Source of the DNA: Chamaea fasciata
Lineage: Eukaryota; Chordata; Aves; Passeriformes; Sylviidae
Length of the DNA: 64,000 nucleotides
NCBI GenBank assembly: GCA_029207755.1
Contig: JARCOQ010000003.1
Location: 2,506,759 to 2,570,758 of the forward strand
Direction of reading: 5' to 3'
The position numbers and the translations under genes are program-made. Below the pieces are notes generated by a model, which saw only the letters and a program-made list of their open reading frames with translations, was not told the DNA's origin and did not search any database. Below are positions 36,501 through 47,770 of this stretch, one piece after another. Position 1 is the stretch's first letter. Every line of letters starts with the position of its first letter.

Positions 36501-37709
36501 GGCTGCGGGTGGCTTTCCCTGCAGCTTGCAAAATCCCTGCCGCCCTTCCTCACCCCTGCCTTTGCTTTGTACGGACTTGCAAGAAAATTAACTGCTAGAC
36601 CCTGCTAGTAGCCCTCCCGAAGGCTTGGGGTTGATTCGAATGTAAAATAGGCTGATAAATACCAGGACGCGAACTGTGATGTTGGTTAAACAAATCTAAG
36701 GAGTTTCTGTGCCTTAAAGCTGTCATTGAGAGCAAAAAAAATTAATCAGTGAGAGTTTTGGTTTGTATTACAAGCGAAATACTTAAAAGTGAGAGAGGCT
36801 AGAGTTCTACCACACTTTCAGGTGGAGTAAGTTTCCCTTTTCCACCGGTTATTGTGATAAGCAGGCAACACAGCCACACACATTGCAGAGATAAGTAGCA
36901 GTGTGTTGTACTAAAAATTCCTTAGAGTGGGGTTTCTGATGGTGAGTTGAACTTCCCTGGTTCTTAATACAATGTTCTCTGAAGGTCTTCTGTGGAATGA
37001 CTCAGTTGTACAGAATGTTTTACATCTGAGACAGTATTTCAGTCGTAGCTCTGTACTCATTTTTGCTCTTGAAGTTAGAGCTTTAGCACTGAAGAAGTTA
37101 AGGGAGTATTAGTTAGTTAAGCTGGTTTAGATCGTGTAAATTGGTATAATTCTAAAATATTTGTGATTTGATGATCTGGTAACTTGTAATTTTAGCCATC
37201 AAAGATTAGGAATTATTTCACTTTTTGCAGTGTTCCTGAATGAGGTCTTAATTTCCTGTCAGTATTCTGAATCCTGGGCTTTTCGTTGATATACCAAAAG
37301 TACAATTTTTGGGCAAATGTCAGTAGCTGTGTGTAATTTCCAATGCAAAGCCATTATTTTACTTCAGTTACTAAAGCTGAAAGCTTGCCCTGTGCTAACA
37401 TTTCAGTTTTTCTCACTAGACACTTTCCACTTCATCATCCAGCTGGAAAACCCGATTTTATTTTTCCTGAGGCTTCGTTTCAAGAATCCTACTAAGGATT
37501 AATTAAATTCTTTCCTTTTTTTTTTTTCACCCTCTCAGAAATTTAAGATCCGGATCGAAGATCCCCCTCGTCGGAAGCACATGGTGTTTCTGGGCGGGGC
37601 TGTTCTAGCAGACATCATGAAAGACAAAGACAACTTCTGGATGACCCGACAAGAATACCAGGAGAAGGGAGTGCGTGTGCTGGAGAAGCTTGGTGTGACT
37701 GTTCGATAA
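18473..37709 (+). CDS. ACTR2: Actin-related protein 2 (Arp2), complete, nine coding exons
   Basis: ATP-binding subunit of the Arp2/3 complex. With Arp3 it mimics an actin dimer and seeds branched filaments at lamellipodia, endocytic sites and other actin-rich structures. Coding exons: 18473-18520, 23883-23993, 28863-29078, 32103-32175, 34029-34165, 34934-35083, 35751-35896, 36279-36411 and 37539-37709. All introns are GT-AG, and the phases join into 394 codons with no internal stop, the same length as the human protein. Visible motifs are phosphate loop 1 DNGTG (12-16), the actin-Gln137 equivalent Q141, phosphate loop 2 DSGDGVTH (158-165) and the nucleotide-contact loop GGSTM (305-309). The known phosphorylation positions Y202, T237 and T238 are present. 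The chosen ATG has a good context (GCGGCGATGG). An in-frame ATG lies 45 codons upstream. The N-terminus reads MDTLGRK, whereas I recall MDSQGRK in human and chicken. Confidence 0.98.
18521..23882 (+). other. ACTR2: ACTR2 intron 1
   Basis: 5.4 kb, GTGAGT to CAG. The first 330 bp belong to the CpG island. A T9A12 tract at 18878-18898 and other T tracts follow. The rest is AT-rich single-copy-looking sequence, and I recognise no repeat family, RNA gene or extra exon in it. Confidence 0.85.
18641..18659 (+). repeat. (GCC)n microsatellite at the start of intron 1
   Basis: About six GCC units inside the CpG island, roughly 120 bp downstream of the exon 1 donor. It is a potential length polymorphism near the promoter. 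Confidence 0.8.
23883..23993 (+). CDS. ACTR2: ACTR2 coding exon 2 (residues 17-53)
   Basis: The acceptor is a T-rich tract ending in TTTTTCAG and the donor is AAG|GTAAAT. It encodes 37 residues from FVKCGYAG to GNIEIK, essentially identical to vertebrate Arp2, including the FVKCGYAG segment that follows the P1 loop. Phase 0 at both ends. Confidence 0.97.
23994..28862 (+). other. ACTR2: ACTR2 intron 2
   Basis: 4.9 kb, GTAAAT to ACAG. It contains simple T tracts near 27749-27781 and 27882-27899 and a GAA-rich patch near 24992-25010. I recognise no transposon or RNA gene. ORFs here are short and lack family similarity. Confidence 0.85.
28863..29078 (+). CDS. ACTR2: ACTR2 coding exon 3 (residues 54-125)
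   Basis: A 216-nt exon with acceptor TTGACAG and donor GAG|GTATGT. It encodes the large subdomain-2/1 segment with [26 protein letters not shown] and LLTEPPMNP, all strongly conserved in Arp2. The frame stays open into intron 3 as far as 29267. Confidence 0.97.
29079..32102 (+). other. ACTR2: ACTR2 intron 3
   Basis: 3.0 kb, GTATGT to TACAG. The exon 3 frame continues open for 62 codons into the intron, to a stop ending at 29267. The remainder is AT-rich, with nothing recognisable. Confidence 0.85.
32103..32175 (+). CDS. ACTR2: ACTR2 coding exon 4 (residues 126-149 plus 1 nt)
   Basis: A short 73-nt exon with acceptor CATCTTACAG and donor CAAG|GTAGGC. It contains [11 protein letters not shown], whose Q141 corresponds to catalytic Gln137 of actin. 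It leaves one nucleotide (G) that is completed by exon 5, giving G150. Confidence 0.96.
32176..34028 (+). other. ACTR2: ACTR2 intron 4
   Basis: 1.9 kb, GTAGGC to TTTCAG. Apart from an A-rich tract around 32516-32535, I see nothing in it. Confidence 0.85.
34029..34165 (+). CDS. ACTR2: ACTR2 coding exon 5 (residues 150-195)
   Basis: Acceptor TCTTTCAG, donor AAG|GTAAGC. It encodes the second phosphate loop [11 protein letters not shown] and the conserved run [10 protein letters not shown] to DITRYLIK, and ends in phase 0. Confidence 0.97.
34166..34933 (+). other. ACTR2: ACTR2 intron 5
   Basis: 768 bp, GTAAGC to TGCAG. No repeats or other genes recognised. Confidence 0.88.
34934..35083 (+). CDS. 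ACTR2: ACTR2 coding exon 6 (residues 196-245)
   Basis: 150 nt with acceptor TTCCCTGCAG and donor ACT|GTGAGT. It carries Y202 and the [11 protein letters not shown] segment with T237 and T238, positions reported as phosphorylated in Arp2 and linked to relief of autoinhibition. Phase 0 at both ends. Confidence 0.97.
35084..35750 (+). other. ACTR2: ACTR2 intron 6
   Basis: 667 bp, GTGAGT to CCTAG. No repeats or other genes recognised. Confidence 0.88.
35751..35896 (+). CDS. ACTR2: ACTR2 coding exon 7 (residues 246-293 plus 2 nt)
   Basis: Acceptor TCTTCCCTAG, donor CCAG|GTAAGA. It encodes [20 protein letters not shown] and the following helix down to AADIDT. The Arg294 codon is split across the junction with exon 8. 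Confidence 0.97.
35897..36278 (+). other. ACTR2: ACTR2 intron 7
   Basis: 382 bp, GTAAGA to ACAG. It is the shortest intron of the gene and nothing else is recognised in it. Confidence 0.88.
36279..36411 (+). CDS. ACTR2: ACTR2 coding exon 8 (residues 294-338)
   Basis: Acceptor GGGGACAG, which follows a weak pyrimidine tract, and donor TCG|GTGGGT. It encodes the nucleotide-contact motif [14 protein letters not shown] and the helix [14 protein letters not shown]. The frame stays open 60 codons into intron 8. Confidence 0.97.
36412..37538 (+). other. ACTR2: ACTR2 intron 8
   Basis: 1.1 kb, GTGGGT to CTCAG. The exon 8 frame reads on to a stop ending at 36591. The acceptor has a long T tract (37515-37527). 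Nothing else is recognised. Confidence 0.88.
37539..37709 (+). CDS. ACTR2: ACTR2 coding exon 9, C-terminus (residues 339-394)
   Basis: The acceptor is a long T tract ending in CACCCTCTCAG. It encodes [17 protein letters not shown] through the conserved tail [14 protein letters not shown] and the final VTVR, with the TAA stop at 37707-37709. The 3'UTR follows without interruption. Confidence 0.97.
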
Positions 37710-37910
37710 ATCCCAAAGCTTTGTTCCCATCACGTGTCTAAAAAGCATTTTTTTTTTTTTTTTCCTTTCATTGCCAATCTCTGAACTCACTCAGCTCCAT
37801 GCTATGGAAGGGCCTGTCTGTGGCCCTTTTGACCCAAACGTCAGGTTTTCGTTCTGGTTTCTTGGGGGTAGCTTTTTGTTCAATGTTTCTTAATGTGGCT
37901 AAATTTGACT

Positions 37911-37916
37911 ATTAAA
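37911..37916 (+). terminator. ACTR2: Proximal polyadenylation hexamer ATTAAA of ACTR2
   Basis: ATTAAA about 200 nt after the stop codon. It could give a short 3'UTR isoform. It overlaps the second copy of a TAAATTTGAC direct repeat. Its use is unproven. Confidence 0.35.
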
Positions 37917-40658
37917 TTTGACCACTTCCCCGCAAACAAAACGGAGCAAGAGCAGCCTGTCTACTTCATTGTTCCCTCCCAGTAGGCAATTGGGTAATTC
38001 TGGTAGGCTTTTTTTTTTTCTTCTGGGTTTATTGCTGTAGTCCTGCTAGCTTTTGTCTCTAGTTTACAAGGGGTTGTGTGCCTTTTTTAGCATAAGAAAA
38101 CCTTTAAACAAGAGTTTTTGCTATTGGATCATTGTGGTGGTTATCTTTGCATCTTTATGCCTCTCTACATAAAGTTGGTTTTTTTTTTTTTTTTTCTTTC
38201 CTGAAATTAGGAACTTTGATTAAACATTGTTAAAAAAAAACCTAGTTGAAGTAGCTGGAATGACTTTTAACACAACTGTTTCGATGTAATGTGGTTTCAT
38301 GTGCACTGCTGCCTAAACTTGGCTTCTGAGGTGGTTCATCCTTAAAGGTGGTGGTGGGGCCTTCAGACTGTATTTCTCCAAGTGGCAATGTGCGGTTGCC
38401 ACGAGCAGAGAGACACCTGATGTTCTGGCAAGTGCACATTTGTGGCCTTAGGTGTCTTTTTTTTTTTTTTTTTTTTTCCTGGAGAGAGGAGACAGGTTTT
38501 GAGCCGTGTTTCTGGTTTTTTGTTAAGGGACAGCCTGGGGGGGGTGGGTCAGCCTGACCAAAAATGCCTCTTTTTATAACTAAATTTTGGTACCCTGTTG
38601 TCTCAGCACGGGAAGCAAGAATGTTAAATTAGCTGTTGTGTAATTGTTGAAGAAACTTAGATATGCTGAGACAGGAGCCTCTAAACTCATTGAAGAGATT
38701 TAATACTTTCAGAAATGCTTGTGAAAACTGTAACTATAGATATTTAAAGCCCCAGAACTAAGTTTCAAAAAGTCCGATGTTTTAAGTGCTTGTATGTACA
38801 TCAGAAGCACTTCCATTAAACTTTACAAGTGTATTAACCTAGTGCCAAGTAGTTACTGCAAATGAATATTTCAATGACCAGTGTTTATTGCAGCAAGCAG
38901 ATATTTATAAACAACCAGTGGCAGTAGGTTATAAAGAATGACTTACATTTGTTCCAGTTAAGAATAATATTGGAATAGGAGATGTTGGTTGGTAAATAGC
39001 CACAATTCACTTTATCCAGTCCTGATTTTTGATTCTTCACATGGGATGGGGAAGGAAGGGAAAACCAGTGATGAAAATGCTGTTTCCAGAAAGTACATTA
39101 AAGCTGAGTTGTTCTAAAAAAATAGAAGTTGTCACTAGTAATTATCAGCCACCTTCTCCGAGTATAGTTGCCTGTATTTTTTTTTTTTTTCCTACTAGCA
39201 GACTGGTAACTATCATTGCAATAAAATCTGCCTTATAATTAAGCATAGCAAAAACTGCTTGCATACAAATGCTAGCTAGACTTAGTTCTACTTTGCTTTC
39301 CATAGAAAATATTATATTACTTCTTACTGGTTCTCGAAGCCTACCGTAACATTTAAGCATAAGGAAGTCAAGCTCTGCTCTTGACTTCCAAACCTTGGAA
39401 TGTATGAGAGATGCTTTCATATCCTTGCCATTTGTCTACATCTTCACATTAATAATCGACCCCAGAAACGTGGAAATATTAAACTCCCTTGGACTCTTAA
39501 AACGTGCTTCCTTTCTAAATTGAGCAGACGGCTCCCCTTGGGCTGAGCGAGCCAAAAGGGGCAGAAACCCCATGTCTGCATTTCTTTAATAACAAGACAG
39601 TCACTATAGCATTGCTAGTAATGACCATTTAATTATAAAATATGGTAAAAATCTGGTGGGTGGGGTTTTTTGCAGCTATATTTACTCTTAACTTGAACAA
39701 TACGAATTTCCAGGCATGCCGGTCGTGCCTCAGTGCATGCACTTCAGCAGTTACTAGATTTTTTGGGGACGTGAATGTAAGGGGTACTCTGAATTCCTGG
39801 AGTCTTCTAAACATTTAATACACAAGACTTTAAAAATGCTGTGGGCTTGCTTTAGAGCTATGATTTCTCACGTGACTGTCTCTGGGCTTTTCAGACAGCG
39901 TTGGGAATCATGGAAATAAACCAAAGAATGACTTTAAAACTTCCTTTTTTTTAAAAATGACAATCTGTCATGTGGTTTTTCAAATCTAGACCTTGACCCT
40001 GCAACCCCTTTGCTTAACCATCTTCTCCCCTGTCCACTGGCTTCAGTGAGGTATGTGCATGTTTGAGCAAAGGTTTTGGAATTTGGCCCCTTCACTAGAG
40101 AACTTTACAGCACCATGAGTAATAAATGTCAGTTGATTGTGCAGGATCTTGGGTTTCCATGGAAACCATGTATATATTTAAAAAAAAAAAAAAGGCAATT
40201 AGGATTTTAAATTAACTGTGATCATGGATTCAGAGGAACACATTGGGTAATCCAGATACTGAATGGGGTGTTCCAGTTGTGCTCAGTGTGGTTCTCCATG
40301 TTTGTGTTTGCACACACGAGAGTGTTGTGTGTGTGTGTTCTCTCAGCTGACAGCTTCAACACTGCTATGAAAGCAATCTGGTTTTAAAGTTTTGTTTTGG
40401 TTTTTTTTGGTTTTTTTTTTTTTTTGAAGACCAAATAACTTGAATTGTATTTGCAAAATGCTTCAGCTCCTATAAAATTAGAATAGAAGATGCCGCATCA
40501 GTTGTGAGTTTTTTGGGAACATCCTATTTTTAATGTTAAGCTGCTTCAAACCCTCCCCTCCCCCAGTGTTCTAGGATGTTAACCAATGTAACACAGATGG
40601 CTTTTTATACAGTTCTGAATAATGTTAACACACAACACTGGTTGAGACCATGAATGGA

Positions 40659-40705
40659 AATAAACATCTATTTAAATTGACAGGTCTTTTCAATACGAAA
40701 ATAAA
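40659..40705 (+). terminator. ACTR2: Distal polyadenylation signals of ACTR2
   Basis: Two AATAAA hexamers (40659-40664 and 40700-40705) lie 36 nt apart and are followed by a T-rich stretch (40712-40719) that could act as the downstream element. This is the best candidate for the end of the full-length transcript. Confidence 0.6.
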
Positions 40706-42754
40706 ATCGGATTTTTTTTCAAAGTAGATTATGTTTGCTTTGTTTCCTTTGGGAAATCGCAGTTCTGTCAGTTTTTCTCTAACTTAACTTCCATCACAAA
40801 ACCATCAAGAGCTGCTTTGGCTGAGGAAATCTGACATGACAAAATAACACATTGTCTACTGATTGCTGTCATACCCCATCCTTTAGCCAATGCTCCATTC
40901 CCTCAATCCTTTTCTTTAAAAAGAAAAAAAAAAATCCTTATCCTTGGACAGGAATCTTTTTTTCTAGTTCAACCTCCCTACTGCAAACTGGGAAGAGCGT
41001 GTATTGACCTCAGCATCCTTGGCTAAGCACAGAAGCCACATAATGATGCCCTGTTTAGGAAGAGTCTCCTTGGCACAGTGACTTTGTGTGCTATTTCACC
41101 TGCATCCCTGATTTTAACTGGTTGAAAAAGTGCATGTGAGGTTGACCCGTAGCATTGAGAAGGACTTGAGTGGTTTAGTGACTGGTCCACCACTCACGAT
41201 GCATTTATCTGGCTTTTGAAATGAGCTCAACCAGCTTCTTCCCCCTCCCCAGGTCGTTGCATTTGCTGTGCTGGAGGAATGTTCCCCAGGCGTCTTGTTC
41301 CTGCTAGGATCATGGGTTTGTTTCGCTTAGATGGAACCGCCGTGTGCAGTTTGGCCCTGGATGCATCTGCCTCAGTGGCTGGGTCAAACACTTGTCATCT
41401 TCGGGACAGATGGAGATGGACAGGATTTTAATAGAAAAAAAAAAAAAATAAGGCCACCCTTAACCCCAGATCTGTGTTTCATCACTCTGCATTCTTGGGG
41501 AGAGAAATAAATAAATCTGGCTGTACCTCTGCTCAGCACTAATTCATGGTCCCTGCTCCTCCCCTTTTGCTTGTTTTGCCTGACATGGCTTTTGTTTGGA
41601 AAGGGCTAAATACAGCTCAGTCGACATTTGCTAGTCAACTTCTTCAATAGTGAATTCCTCCCTGTGGGCACTTCAGCTGTTTTCCACAAACAAGTGTCCT
41701 TAGCTGGTCCAAAACTCTGGAAGATCTAGTTTTGAAAGTTTTTTTTGGTTACTGTTGCGGGGGGGGATTGGTTGGTTTGATTTGGTGTGGGGTTTTTGGG
41801 AGGTTTTTGGTGGGTTTTGTTTTCTTTTTTTAACTCCAAGTAGATCTGCTTCCACATTCTAACTAAGAATGGTGTTAGTGAAGATTGATTTGGACTTTTT
41901 CAGGAAATATTTCACCTAAAATTCTGCTTTATTTGGGCCCTGCTATGTCATGCTTGTTCCTTCCTAATGGGTTGGTTTGTTGTCCTGGTGCTCTTAAGTC
42001 CCTGCAACTTTGCCATTACAGGCCTCAAGAAAAAACACTTCCATTCAGAACAGGCTGCTAATTTTGCTGATTTTCTTACCTTCACTGCATAACAACATTA
42101 AAAAAGCTCTTTGATAACATCCTCCATGTGAATTGCTTACCTTGCCCCTAACCTGGTGCTGCAGCCCATTGAACCAGCTAACAGCTGCACAAAACAAGAT
42201 TTCTGTGCACGTCTGCTTCTTGCCCAAAGAGCTGGAGAAGGTCTTCTTGCCTTTGTGCCTCGTGCAGAATTCTGTTGTGGTGCTGCTGGAAAAAGGAGAA
42301 GTTCAGGGAGGAGAGGCAGCATGGGGCCTTATTTCTCAATTTATTTGTTTTTTTTTTTAAATTTTGTTTTTCCTTTTGAAAGCAACCTTAACGTTGAAGA
42401 TTAGGGAAAGAGTTTCTATTCTGGGTCATGAATAAAACATATGACGAGTCTTAGCAGATAGTTGGGATGGTACTAAGGGCCATCTTCAGCTGCAGAACTC
42501 ATGTTCCTTCACACACCCTTTTTGAAAAATTTATTAAAAAATAAACCTCTGTTCCCAAAGCCTAGGAGTAGTAATTAAACTGTAGCTGCAGGAATAATGA
42601 GAGATGTGGGCCCCCTTGCCTGCACCTTTTAATCTGTGCACCCATCTCCCATCTGGTTTTTGTTTGCCCTAAAGCCTCAGTGGGGTCAAGATCCTCCTCT
42701 TGCACGCACCTTCTCACCGTGTGCCCATTTTAAATCTCTCCAGGTATTTTAAGG

Positions 42755-42774
42755 AATTAATTAATTAATTAATT
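42755..42774 (+). repeat. (AATT)5 microsatellite
   Basis: Five perfect AATT units. Confidence 0.9.
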
Positions 42775-45700
42775 GCCAGTTGTTGGCCTCAGTGCAAGTA
42801 GATCCTGTAAGCCCTGACTCCCCTCGGGCACTTTCCTTAGCACAGCAGCTCTTCCGGGGGCCACTCCAAATTGAAACCTTTGCCTTGGCCTGTAACTTTC
42901 TGTTCTAAACCCTGATTTTGGCTTTGCCTGCCAAAGCACGAAAGGCAAGGGTGGCATTAAGGACGTGAAAGGCGGTATTTCGGGAAGCACCCAACCACAT
43001 GACCTCCCTGGAATATTTTAGGGTTTTCCTCTTGTAGTGGGTATTGGCACAGATCATGTGGGACAAGTCCAATAAGAGCAGGTGGGGTTTATGTTAGCAC
43101 CTGTAATAACTGGGAGGTTTGTCCCCTCTAAAGTCTTCTTGGAAGAGAGGTGTTAGGGCTTCTCATGGCATTATTGGATAATAATAACCTGGGACACGAG
43201 CCTGTGAAATGTGGCCGCTGCTGGAATCCACCCCGTGCCCGTGTGAGAACAAAATGCCGTGATGGTAATTGCTCATTATCTAATTACACAAGAACTTACA
43301 GCCCCAGAGGGTGAAAACTAATTAAATGGTTATCCACTCTTAAAATGGCAACAGAAAAAAAAAAAAAAAAGGAAAATTCATTCTTTTGGCTCTCGTTCCA
43401 TTACTGTCGGCAAAGTCACGTGTTCCTGGAGAAGTGAATGAGACAGTCCAGGATGGACGGAGTTCTCTCCGCTCTGCTGCAAGGATTGAGGCAGGAAGCT
43501 TACTTTTAGGAGAGTCCTCTGCTTAGTGAAAAGTACCTCAAATTTTAAGCTGCAGCTCAAAATGAAGGAGGATTCATTGTCCCAGGTTTTCCAGGAAGGC
43601 AGCTGATGCTGGCCTTCAGAGCAGCCCGGGTCACCTTTTATGTTTGCTGCTGCAGAATTTTAAAGATAAAATACCCGGGCCCCTTGGTCCCTTGGTGTGG
43701 CTGTAGTGTGCTAGGGGCAGGCCTTGGTTTTACCCCGTATTGAGGCATTCTTCTTCTGTCTAGGAAAAGTAGCTGCCCGTCCAAAAAAAAAAAAAAAAAA
43801 AAGTGATGACATTTTCCTGTGATTCTAAACCCTCCAGCTTTTGCCCCAGCAGTAGTAGACCCCTGTAAAAACCTTTATCCTGCCAAATGCAACGATGATT
43901 ATCACCTTAGGCCCTAATTTAACTTTCCAAAAAGTCCCAGACAACCCCTACCTCATGCCTTTCTTTGGAGCCCTCATTCCTGCCTCTCAGCATTCATACG
44001 CTCCTGCTGCCCTGGTAAAACACCAAACCCCTCAACTTGCTTAAACCAGGGTCCCCCAAATTCCAGGGGAACCTGCTGTTCTTGGGGTGCTGGAGTGAGA
44101 GGAGGGCAGACGGCGGGCAGGGCTCAGCAGGACCACACACTTCAGCTTCCATCACAGCGGTGCTCCAGCAAGCAACAGGTGCTGAGCTTCTCTGGGGTTT
44201 GGAGCTGCAGCTTTTCCCCTCTGCCTTGTGCTGCCTGTGGAACCCAATCCTGCAGGCATTCTCCAAACACAGGCTGTAAAACGCGCCTGTGTGGTTGCGC
44301 TGCTCTCCGGGAGCTCACAGCTCACACCTGGGGCACAGTGGCAGGCACTGGGTTGGAGCTGTTGGCTTTGCAGGGAGAGCTACAAAGCTCAGATATCCTC
44401 CCCGTCACAAAAAAAACCCTTCTAGTGCAACCACCAAACACGAGAAGCAGAATTTCTGCTCTTTGCAGAGCCTGGGATTAATGGTTTTAATCAGAAGAGC
44501 ATAGTTTGGATTAGGAATGAAGGTTCAGTGAGTGCAGGGGCACCCCAGGCAGTTTCTGGGGAGCAGCTGATGCTCCCTTGTCCACGTTCTCACATTTACA
44601 GGGCTGTGTAAGTTTTTGGGTTGCCACAGACTGCAGAGCTGTTACCTGGGTGTCTTACATATTCAAACCGGCTTTTTTTCCCCCCTGCTTTCCCAAAAAA
44701 CCATAGTGCAAGGTTCTGCTGTTAAGTGTGGGGGGTACTGACTTGGGAGGTAGGTTGGTCCCTTGTAAATCAGAATGCTTGCTATTTCTGGAGGTTTCCT
44801 TAAGGAGTAGAGTGGGTCAGAAGGAAGTGACTCCTTATTTTTTTAATTACCCACCCCCCCCCCCGACACTGTAACACAGTTGTTGCTTTCAAGAATATGC
44901 ATGGTCTGTTTTCTTCAGACTGTTGGCTCATCTGGTAAAATAATTAGCTGTTAGGCAGACAGAGGGAAAGGATCACATCTGCACAAGACAGGAAGACTGG
45001 GACAGTAGAAAGGGGGGAAAAAAAAATTTTCCCTGCTTGAATCACAGCTGCCCACCATGCACAGTAACAGAGCTTGCCAAGAATATTCAAATTGATTTAG
45101 GAAGAAAAGCTGAGGAAACCGTTTAACCCCAGCCTGCTTGGATGTGTGACAGTATCTCCATGGGCTGCTCTGCTCCCACTTTGGGCTGAAAGAAAGGTTT
45201 TCAAGCTGCCTGTTTCCCCAACCAGCCTTCCTGTGTCCCCCCCTTCCTCTTCTGCAACAGGAACACAAAACACAGACTGGGCGTGAGGCTGTGAGCAGCT
45301 TCCCACACCAAGAAAACAACCAAAGGTGGGAACATCTATTTCATATCGATGGGATTAAGTTGTAATTGGATCATGTGATTAAAACCAAGAGTCAGGCAAG
45401 TTATTTGGGACTGATTTGGGGCGATGGGAACCTTTTTGCTGCTTGCTGTATAGTGTGAATCAGGCTCCTTCTCAACAGAAGTGGTCAGCATGTGCATCAT
45501 CTGCAAACAACCTCTTCAAGTGTTCGAAGCCAAAATCACTTGCTCAAGAGTTTCCGAGCACACAAATCCTTTGCAGATCATTTGCAAGCAGTTGAGAGGG
45601 TTTTACATTAAAAAAAAAATGAGTAGCAACAGTTCAGACATGTGAGTCATACAGCAAATCCCTTTCCCTACTTAAATCAATCTACATCTGTAAGGATATA

Positions 45701-47740
45701 CTCATTTAATGATTAAAAAAAAAGGGGGCATTTGAAGTATTTCTCCTCAGAACCTGTTATCTCTGGGACCATCTTTTCCTGCAGGAATCCCAGGCTCACT
45801 CCCAGCACTATCTTTGGGATAAATCCACACCAAAAAAAAAAAAAAAAAAAAAACACGAATGCAGAACTGCACAGAACCGTATCCAAATAAAATGCAAGTA
45901 CCGTAATGCAGGTGTTTCAAGACTTGATTTCAGGTGCTGGTCCCACCTAAGCTGTGGGTGGGCTTTCCTTGCCAGCTGGAGCAGCCAACTCCAGCATTAA
46001 GCCCCTCCAAACCTCTGCTCAGCTGCAACTCCCCCCTTTAACAAGAGGCCTTTGGCACAAAGCTTTTCTCCAGTTAAAACACGAGCTCCCTTGGTACCTA
46101 AATGTCTGCTGCGAGGTGAATGCAGATCTGCTGAGGCCCTGACAGCACTGAGCAGCAATGTGCTGTGTCCATGCCTAAACCACAACCAGCAAAGCATTCT
46201 CCATCAAGCTCGCCTGCGGAGGAGCCAGCCTGGGAGATGTGTGCACAAGATGTTTTTGGATCAGGCCTCTCACAAAAACAGCTGTGGGAGGAAACGGGCC
46301 CAGTAGTCAGACCACATTCGCCATTAATATTCATTTATGCACAAACACTAACACAATCAGAGATGACTTCTAAAGGAATGAGCCTAAATATTTCCAGGAA
46401 AGAGACAGCTCTGTGTTCTGGACAAATGATTTAGAGGCCACCGAAAGGAAACCCAAACCCTCTTCCTCTGTTTCGTGAGAAGGGGCCTCTCTTGCAGAGT
46501 ATCCTGCCTGTGCATCCTGAGGAGGAGGAGGAGACATCTCCTTGTAGCAGAGGATGAAGCACCTGGCTGGCTTCAAGGGCTCACAGCTGTGTCTTCAGCC
46601 TCTCCAGTTTGCCAGGGTTTGGCAGCTCCTTGCCTGCAGCTGACCAGCTCCTGGGGATCCATTACACACCCTCCCAAATGCACCAGCGTGGAAGAGGTAC
46701 CTGAGAGCCCCTAAAGCTGGCAGCTCCCCCAGGCTGCAGGAAAGCCACATCCTTGCACAGATTCCCATCTCCAGCTGCTCTGCTGGAGAGAGATGATCCT
46801 CCCCTCCTGCAGCACCAGAACACTCAGCAGGGGTTGGGTATAAATGTGTGTTTCGGGAGGACTCAGGTACGGAAGCGAATAGGTGGATATGTTTGAGGGG
46901 ACATCTTGAGTTATAAAAGGAGCAACGAGGAGAGAGACAGAAAAGGGACAAGAGATTTGTCGACAAAGGGACAAGAGAGGTGACAAAAGACAATGTGCAA
47001 ACGCGTGGCAGCTCTCCCAAGGTTTAGGGTACAGCAGAGGCTCATCCCTGGCCAGACTCCTCCTGAAGTCGATGAAATCAGCCCTGAATGGCATCAGAGA
47101 GGCGTTCAACAGAGCTCTAGGGGTCCAAGGAAAATTTTCGCTTGTTCAACGCTGCATTTTTAGTTGAAGTACTCGATGCTTCAATTAATCCCTGTTGGAA
47201 CCAGCCGTGTCACAAAGAACACAGTAAAGATGGAAGTTTGGGGTTTCCTCAAGGACCCTGCTCCACTTTGAAGGACCAAGCCTAGAAAACTGCACAAGAG
47301 GGAGGAGACACAGAAACCTTCCTCTTCAAGATTTGCTCAAGTTCCCTGTTCATGCAGAGAAGTTAATAAAGAGTAGGAAGTGTAAACAGAGTAACACCAG
47401 AAATACATTTTCTTTCAACCCAAATTCCTCTGTAAATCAAGGAGGCCAAATCCAAACCCCATGCCATACAGACAGTTAAGCATCACCTTACACCGAGGGT
47501 CCATCTGACTTTCAACACATGCAAGCACAGGGCCAACTTCAAGGGAGATGTTCATGTGCACCACAGGCAGGATGAAGCTTTAAAACCACTGGTAGTTAGA
47601 CTTTTACTGCCAGAAGCAACATTTTAATCTAAGTATTGGCTGCTGACAAAGGCTGTATTCTGAAGAGCTCCAACATCTTTGCTCCATCTGAGTAATTGCA
47701 AATGCCTGTCTTTAATCTATTTTCAAGAATTGTTGGGGTG

Positions 47741-47770
47741 TTTTTTTTGTTTTGTTTTGTTTTGTTTTTA
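47741..47770 (+). repeat. (TTTTG)n microsatellite
   Basis: T-run followed by repeated GTTTT units. A similar short GTTTT array is found at 50348-50364. Confidence 0.85.

Larger units (their letters stand above)
37710..40725 (+). other. ACTR2: ACTR2 3' untranslated region (3' end inferred)
   Basis: About 3 kb of AT-rich sequence after the stop, with T tracts near 37749, 38180, 38458, 39180 and 40410. It contains several polyadenylation hexamers: ATTAAA at 37911-37916 and AATAAA at 39915-39920, 40121-40126, 40659-40664 and 40700-40705. I infer that the longest transcript ends just after the last pair, because these two AATAAA signals lie close together and no better candidate lies nearby. Human ACTR2 also has a 3'UTR of more than 2 kb. 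The exact cleavage site is not determined. Confidence 0.65.

Noticed and set aside
44037..47109. Cluster of overlapping ORFs up to 141 codons on both strands
   Set aside because: Mutually overlapping frames in moderately GC-rich intergenic DNA with no motif, splice pattern or repeat homology.
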